DNA from: Gammaproteobacteria bacterium
Lineage (GTDB): Bacteria > Pseudomonadota > Gammaproteobacteria > Pseudomonadales > Pseudohongiellaceae
Length of the DNA stretch: 9,408 bases
Direction of reading: 5' to 3'
Assembly (NCBI GenBank): GCA_003556835.1
Contig: PWQG01000069.1
Coordinates: 1 to 9,408, forward strand
In this document: positions 6,086 through 9,408 of the stretch, piece after piece
Layout: each line of letters begins with the position of its first letter
How positions within the stretch are numbered: the first letter of the stretch is position 1
Translations under genes and position numbers: made by a program
The notes under the pieces: generated by a model
What the model was told of the DNA's origin: nothing
Databases searched by the model: none
Seen by the model: only the letters and a program-made list of their open reading frames with translations

Positions 6086-6751
6086 ATGAATACCATCGCA
6101 GTCATTGATTATGGCATGGGCAATCTGCACTCCGTGGCCAAGGCCCTGGAGCATGTTGCCGTTCGTAGCGGTAATGAAGTCCGTGTGCAGGTCTCTGGTG
6201 AGGCCGCAACCATCCTGGCTGCCGACCGGATCATCTTTCCCGGTGTTGGCGCCATCCGGGATTGCATGGCTGAAATCCGGCGCCTGGGTGTCGACGAGAT
6301 TGTCCGCGAAGCCATTCGCAGCAAACCCATGCTGGCCATCTGTGTGGGCATGCAGGCCCTGATGCAGTCCAGTGAGGAGAACGGACATGTTGATTGTCTC
6401 GGGCTTTTTGAGGGCCGGGTGCGACGTTTTGGTGGTGGAGGCAGTCTTGTTGATGCTGAAGGGAACCGATTGAAGGTGCCGCATATGGGCTGGAACTGCG
6501 TGCAGCAGAAAACTGCACACCCGCTCTGGCAAGGCATAGCCGACAACAGTCGCTTTTACTTTGTGCACAGCTATTACGTTGAATCCGCCGATGCCGGGGA
6601 AGTGGCCGGCGTGGCGGAGTACGGAATCGAATTCACCGCAGCGCTGCAGCGGGAAAACATTTTTGCGGTCCAGTTCCATCCGGAGAAAAGCCAGCACGTT
6701 GGTTTACAATTGCTGGAGAATTTTCTGGAATGGGACGGCAGTATCGCCTGA
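6086..6751 (+). CDS. hisH: imidazole glycerol phosphate synthase, glutamine amidotransferase subunit
   Basis: The product is 221 aa. It hydrolyses glutamine and channels ammonia to HisF. It shows the class I amidotransferase pattern: oxyanion-strand PGVG (52-55), nucleophile C86 in ICVGMQ, HisH signature VPHMGWN (131-137), YFVHSYY (158-164), and the triad H198 and E200 in QFHPEKS. All key residues are intact. There is no clear Shine-Dalgarno before ATG 6086, so translation may depend on coupling with hisB 27 bases upstream. It is followed after 25 bases by hisA. Confidence 0.97.
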   Translation: MNTIAVIDYGMGNLHSVAKALEHVAVRSGNEVRVQVSGEAATILAADRIIFPGVGAIRDCMAEIRRLGVDEIVREAIRSKPMLAICVGMQALMQSSEENGHVDCLGLFEGRVRRFGGGGSLVDAEGNRLKVPHMGWNCVQQKTAHPLWQGIADNSRFYFVHSYYVESADAGEVAGVAEYGIEFTAALQRENIFAVQFHPEKSQHVGLQLLENFLEWDGSIA

Positions 6752-6776
6752 TCCTGATCTGGTGTAGAGAGTTCTT

Positions 6777-7523
6777 ATGTTGGTCATACCCGCGATAGAC
6801 CTGAAAGACGGCCAATGTGTGCGTCTGCGTCAGGGCCGAATGGAAGATAGCACGGTTTTTTCCGATGATCCGGTCAAGGTGGCTCGCCAATGGCAGGCGC
6901 AGGGTGCCCGCCGCCTGCACCTGGTGGACCTCAATGGTGCTTTTGCCGGCGAGCCGGTCAACGGGCAGGTGGTCGAGGACATAGCCAGGGCCTGTCCCGA
7001 CCTGCCCCTGCAGATTGGCGGCGGCATTCGTGATACCGGGACCATCGATTATTACCTCAAGGCCGGCGTCAGCTATGTCATCATAGGTACGCAGGCGGTC
7101 AAGAATCCGCCTTTTGTCAAAGAGGTCTGTGAGAAGTTTCCCGGCAGAATCATCGTGGGTCTGGATGCAAAAGACGGCTACGTGGCAACCGACGGCTGGG
7201 CGGAAGTATCCAGTGTTCATGTGATAGACCTGGCGCGAAAGTTCGCGGATGCGGGAGTGGAAGCGATCATCTACACCGACATCGCCCGCGATGGCATGAT
7301 GCAGGGGGCCAATATCGAGGCCACCGCGGCTCTGGCAGCCGCATCGGATATCCCGGTTATTGCTTCCGGAGGGGTCAGCAGCCTGGACGACATCATGGCC
7401 CTACAGGCCGTGGCCCGCACTGAAACCGGTGCCGGCATCATGGGCGCCATCACCGGCCGTGCCATCTACGAAGGCGCCCTCGACCTGGCCGGTGCTCAAC
7501 GTTATTGCGACGAGAACAGCTGA
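6777..7523 (+). CDS. hisA: ProFAR isomerase (phosphoribosylformimino-AICAR-P isomerase)
   Basis: The product is 248 aa, a standard length. It is a (beta/alpha)8 barrel that isomerises ProFAR to PRFAR, the substrate of HisH-HisF. Catalytic D8 (IPAIDLKDG) and D130 (VGLDAKDG) are present, along with the phosphate-binding loops IGGGIR (80-85) and IASGGV (195-200) and TDIARDG (167-173). AGAGAG lies about 5 bases before the ATG. The end of the gene (TGA 7521-7523) overlaps the hisF ribosome-binding site GAGG. Confidence 0.97.
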   Translation: MLVIPAIDLKDGQCVRLRQGRMEDSTVFSDDPVKVARQWQAQGARRLHLVDLNGAFAGEPVNGQVVEDIARACPDLPLQIGGGIRDTGTIDYYLKAGVSYVIIGTQAVKNPPFVKEVCEKFPGRIIVGLDAKDGYVATDGWAEVSSVHVIDLARKFADAGVEAIIYTDIARDGMMQGANIEATAALAAASDIPVIASGGVSSLDDIMALQAVARTETGAGIMGAITGRAIYEGALDLAGAQRYCDENS

Positions 7524-7530
7524 GGTAGAC

Positions 7531-8301
7531 ATGGCACTGGCAAAGCGAATCATACCCTGCCTTGATTGTGATCAGGGCCGTGTCGTCAAGGGTGTCAAGT
7601 TTGTCGACATCCGCGACGCCGGTGATCCGGTGGAGATTTCCCGGCGCTACAGTGATGCCGGTGCCGATGAAATCACCTTCCTCGATATCACCGCCTCCCA
7701 TGAAGGTCGCGAAACCACGGTGCATACCGTCGAAGCCATTGCCGGACAGGTCTTCATCCCCCTGACCGTCGGCGGCGGAATACGAAGCCTCGAAGATATC
7801 CGCACCATGCTCAACGCCGGCGCCGACAAGGTGGCCATCAACACCGCCGCCGTGTTCAATCCCGACTTTGTGCGCGAGGCCGCCGAGCGTTTCGGGTCAC
7901 AATGCATCGTGGTGGCCGTGGATGCCAAGAAGGTCAGCGGCGAGAATGAACCCGACCGCTGGGAGATCTTCACCCACGGCGGCCGCAAGCCCACTGGCCT
8001 GGACGCCGTGGACTGGGTCCGCCGCATGGTCGACCTCGGCGCCGGCGAAATCCTGCTGACCAGCATGGACCGCGATGGCACCAAGATCGGCTTCGACCTG
8101 GCCCTGAACCGCGCCGTGAGTGAAGCGGTGGATGTACCGATAATCGCCTCGGGTGGTGTGGGTAATCTGCAGCACCTGGTGGATGGGGTTCAGCAGGGGG
8201 GCGCGGATGCCGTGCTCGCCGCGAGCATCTTCCACTTCGGGGAGTACAGCATCGAGCAGGCCAAGGAATACATGGCTTCGCAAGGTATCACCGTTCGCTG
8301 A
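7531..8301 (+). CDS. hisF: imidazole glycerol phosphate synthase, cyclase subunit
   Basis: The product is 256 aa. With HisH it converts PRFAR and ammonia to imidazole glycerol phosphate and AICAR. Catalytic aspartates are D12 (IIPCLDCDQGRVVKG) and D131 (VVAVDAKKV), equivalent to D11 and D130 of the Thermotoga enzyme. Phosphate loops TVGGGIRS (79-86) and IASGGVGN (205-212) and the C-terminal AASIFHFGEYS are present. The usual LDVDNG is LDCDQG here, a mild variation. The frame is open upstream through hisA, but ATG 7531 with GAGG 5 bases before it gives the canonical start. It is the last his gene here; no clear terminator follows. Confidence 0.97.
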   Translation: MALAKRIIPCLDCDQGRVVKGVKFVDIRDAGDPVEISRRYSDAGADEITFLDITASHEGRETTVHTVEAIAGQVFIPLTVGGGIRSLEDIRTMLNAGADKVAINTAAVFNPDFVREAAERFGSQCIVVAVDAKKVSGENEPDRWEIFTHGGRKPTGLDAVDWVRRMVDLGAGEILLTSMDRDGTKIGFDLALNRAVSEAVDVPIIASGGVGNLQHLVDGVQQGGADAVLAASIFHFGEYSIEQAKEYMASQGITVR

Positions 8302-8402
8302 TTCCCTCTTTACCCGGTTCTTGAATTAGTACTTCGTAGGGCGCATCGAGGGGTGGGGCACGGGCTGCCGGACACGCTCAAGCCCATCCCTGGGGCGCTC
8401 CG

Positions 8403-8424
8403 CGATCGCCATCCATGGCGATCG
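8403..8424. repeat. GATCGCCAT palindrome
   Basis: Arms CGATCGCCAT (8403-8412) and ATGGCGATCG (8415-8424) are separated by CC: a perfect 10-bp inverted repeat. One side of it is repeated at the right edge of the window (9393-9408), where the element seems to continue outside. This suggests a dispersed intergenic repeat. Confidence 0.7.
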
Positions 8425-8500
8425 AGGGTCCGGGAAGCCCACACCCACCCGACAGCTCTGACTGCGAGGTAAACTGCCAGGGGGAGAGACAGCACACGTA
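8409..8500 (+). repeat. left arm of ~92-bp imperfect inverted repeat flanking brnT-brnA
   Basis: Bases 8409-8431 match the reverse complement of 9386-9408 at 22 of 23 positions. Bases 8457-8500 match the reverse complement of 9316-9360 over most of their length (TCTGAC, GCGAGGTA, CAGCACACGTA identical), with one indel. The 25-base spacer between the blocks has the same length in both arms. The arms are therefore collinear copies of one element in opposite orientation. Confidence 0.75.
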
Positions 8501-8527
8501 GTGCCTCGCCTCTCAATGCTGACCGGA

Positions 8528-8548
8528 TGCCACCCTGAACGGGTGGCA
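8528..8548. other. perfect 8-bp hairpin
   Basis: TGCCACCC (8528-8535) and GGGTGGCA (8541-8548) enclose the loop TGAAC. There is no T-run on either side, so it is not a standard intrinsic terminator. It could act as an mRNA 3'-end stabiliser for hisF or be part of the repeat. Confidence 0.5.
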
Positions 8549-8680
8549 GATATCACTGTTATATGCCATGAAACAAAACTATGGTTTGTGCTGGGTTACG
8601 GTGCCAGGGTTTCGGTTTGCGGTATATGGAGCGTGCCATGGATATTTCCCGCGCACCCCGAGAAGGTTGAATTTCCTATG

Positions 8681-8700
8681 TCAGCGCGCTACTTGTACTG
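8681..8700 (-). repeat. third partial copy of the repeat core
   Basis: Bases 8681-8700 match 9307-9326 in direct orientation at 17 of 20 positions (TCAGCGCG, TAC, TGT, CTG shared). The same core is inverted at 8490-8504. A short repeat fragment therefore also lies between the left arm and the toxin gene. Confidence 0.5.
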
Positions 8701-8727
8701 TCAGCAGCCATCCAGGATCCGCGCCTC

Positions 8728-8754
8728 TTGCCAGGTGAGTAGAAAAGGGATAAT
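8728..8754 (+). promoter_or_regulatory. possible promoter of the toxin-antitoxin operon
   Basis: GATAAT (8749-8754) resembles a -10 box and TTGCCA (8728-8733) a -35 box, but the spacing is 15. An alternative -10, TAATTT at 8751-8756, has spacing 17. Transcription would start at or within a few bases of the toxin ATG at 8763, giving little or no leader. AAGGGA (8745-8750) is 12 bases before the ATG, far for a ribosome-binding site. Confidence 0.4.
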
Positions 8755-8762
8755 TTATACTC

Positions 8763-9026
8763 ATGAGCGATTTCGAATACGATGACGACAAAAGTCAGAC
8801 CAATCTGGAGAAGCACGGAATTGACTTTCTGGACGCGCAGGCTCTATGGAATGACCCTGACCTGCTGGAGATCCGAGCCAAATCTGAAGATGAGCCTCGA
8901 TTTCTGATCGTAGGCCTTATTGGTCAAAAGCATTGGTCTGCCGTTGTCACCTATAGAAACGGAAAAATCCGGCTCATTTCTGTGAGACGTTCTCGCAAAC
9001 GAGAGGTAGAGCTGTATGAAAGCTAA
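8763..9026 (+). CDS. brnT: BrnT-family (DUF497) ribonuclease toxin
   Basis: The product is 87 aa, typical of BrnT, a RelE-like RNase toxin of type II toxin-antitoxin systems that cleaves cellular RNA and inhibits growth. The family pattern is clear: FEYDDDKSQTNLEKHGIDF (4-22), an acidic DEPRFLIVG centre (42-50), and a C-terminal basic block IRLISVRRSRKREVELYE. It overlaps the antitoxin gene by 11 bases, in the toxin-first order usual for brnTA. The surrounding bases are poorer in GC than the his genes (about half GC by hand count of five 60-base lines across both genes), consistent with acquisition. The frame is complete, so the toxin should be active. Confidence 0.9.
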   Translation: MSDFEYDDDKSQTNLEKHGIDFLDAQALWNDPDLLEIRAKSEDEPRFLIVGLIGQKHWSAVVTYRNGKIRLISVRRSRKREVELYES

Positions 9027-9285
9027 AGATTTTGACAAGAAATTTGACCAAGCTAAGAAAGACATCATTGATGATCTTGATCTTTCCACGGCGCGACGCG
9101 CTAACCAGGAACAGAAACGGATAAATGTCGACTTCCCTACTTGGGTAGTCGAGTCGCTGGATCGTGAAGCGGCTCGTATTGGTGTTACGCGGCAGTCGAT
9201 TATTAAAGTCTGGCTGGTTGAGCGTTTGAAGGCAGAGGCTGCTAACAAACCGCTGAATGGTGACTCCTCAGGCGGCGCACATTAG
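9016..9285 (+). CDS. brnA: BrnA-type ribbon-helix-helix antitoxin
   Basis: The product is 89 aa. Residues 1-33 are a charged N-terminal segment that likely wraps the toxin. Residues ~35-72 (RINVDFPTWVVESLDREAAR, then IGVTRQSIIKVWLVERL) form a beta-helix-helix DNA-binding fold of the CopG/MetJ type. It should neutralise BrnT and, with it, repress the operon. ATG 9016 lies inside the end of brnT in another frame; GAGAGG (9001-9006) is the probable ribosome-binding site, 9 bases upstream. The C-terminal tail (NKPLNGDSSGGAH) looks disordered. Confidence 0.88.
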   Translation: MKAKDFDKKFDQAKKDIIDDLDLSTARRANQEQKRINVDFPTWVVESLDREAARIGVTRQSIIKVWLVERLKAEAANKPLNGDSSGGAH

Positions 9286-9315
9286 CGGAGCGTTCCCATC
9301 CCCCTATCAGCGCGT

Positions 9316-9408
9316 TACGTGTGCTGCTTCCCTGCCCTAACAGCGTACCTCGCTGTCAGATTTTTGGAGCTGGTGTTGTGTTGCAGGACCCTCGATCGCC
9401 ATTGATGG
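9316..9408 (-). repeat. right arm of ~92-bp imperfect inverted repeat (reaches window edge)
   Basis: This is the reverse-complement counterpart of 8409-8500, described there. It begins 31 bases after the antitoxin stop and touches the last base of the window, so the outer part of the element probably continues beyond it. Confidence 0.75.
9340..9365 (+). terminator. possible terminator of the brnT-brnA operon, within the right arm
   Basis: ACAGCG (9340-9345) and CGCTGT (9351-9356) form a 6-bp stem with loop TACCT, followed after CAGA by TTTTT (9361-9365). The stem is short and the T-run offset, so termination efficiency is doubtful. The equivalent stem and T-run are not conserved in the left arm. 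Confidence 0.45.

Larger units (their letters stand above)
8302..8762. other. gene-free region between hisF and brnT, with repeats
   Basis: I find no credible gene in these 461 bases. Short frames (e.g. 8310-8516 minus, 8501-8785 plus) have no recognisable motif or ribosome-binding site. The region holds a 22-base palindrome (8403-8424), the left arm of the inverted repeat around the toxin-antitoxin genes (8409-8500), an 8-bp hairpin (8528-8548), a partial copy of a repeat motif (8681-8700), and the likely toxin promoter near 8728-8754. No terminator with a T-run for the his operon is apparent. Confidence 0.7.

Noticed and set aside
8310..8556. Two minus-strand frames (68 and 76 codons) after hisF
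   Set aside because: They read through the palindrome and repeat arm, are rich in Arg/Pro/Ser as expected from GC-rich non-coding DNA, and have no start signals.
8501..8785. 94-codon plus-strand frame before brnT
   Set aside because: No ribosome-binding site or family motif; it covers the hairpin, repeat fragment and toxin promoter, and overlaps the brnT start.
9316..9408. Integron attC site flanking the toxin-antitoxin cassette
   Set aside because: The arms pair with each other rather than within one site, and the required GTTRRRY / RYYYAAC pair is not present (only a 6/7 GTTAGGG).

Overview
The window looks like chromosomal DNA of a Pseudomonas-like gammaproteobacterium. The HisF and HisB sequences are of that type. 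An AsmA-family gene lying near hisBHAF recalls the asmA/his neighbourhood of pseudomonads (from memory, not searched). Core genes are GC-rich with short intergenic spacings. The last ~650 bases before the right edge are visibly poorer in GC.

Layout. Bases 1-1019 (minus) hold the N-terminal part of an AsmA-family envelope protein that runs off the left edge. Next come two tandem minus-strand genes for small secreted DUF4168-type proteins (1177-1575 and 1879-2226), each with its own Rho-independent terminator. Upstream of them, also on the minus strand, is a two-component pair with overlapping ends: a membrane histidine kinase (3795-5264) and an NtrC-family sigma-54-dependent response regulator (2392-3798). 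Divergent from the kinase is hisB-hisH-hisA-hisF (5462-8301, plus strand), a partial histidine-biosynthesis operon. A 461-base gene-free stretch follows. A BrnT/BrnA-type toxin-antitoxin pair (8763-9285) closes the window.

Main observation. Both DUF4168 genes are preceded by sequences matching the sigma-54 (RpoN) -24/-12 promoter with correct spacing (TGGCAC-N5-TTGCA at 1639-1624, TGGCGT-N5-TTGCT at 2284-2269). Both lie 42-48 bases upstream of the start codons and have possible enhancer dyads and IHF-like sites farther upstream. The adjacent gene encodes a sigma-54 activator. I infer a self-contained module: the kinase senses an envelope signal, the regulator activates sigma-54 RNA polymerase, and two nearly identical small periplasmic or secreted helical proteins are made. 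The regulator has NAFTGA where the sigma-54-contact loop is normally GAFTGA.

Second observation. The toxin-antitoxin module is bracketed by ~92-base imperfect inverted repeats (8409-8500 and 9316-9408), with a 22/23 match at the outer ends. This suggests a cassette-like insertion or a recombining dispersed repeat downstream of hisF.
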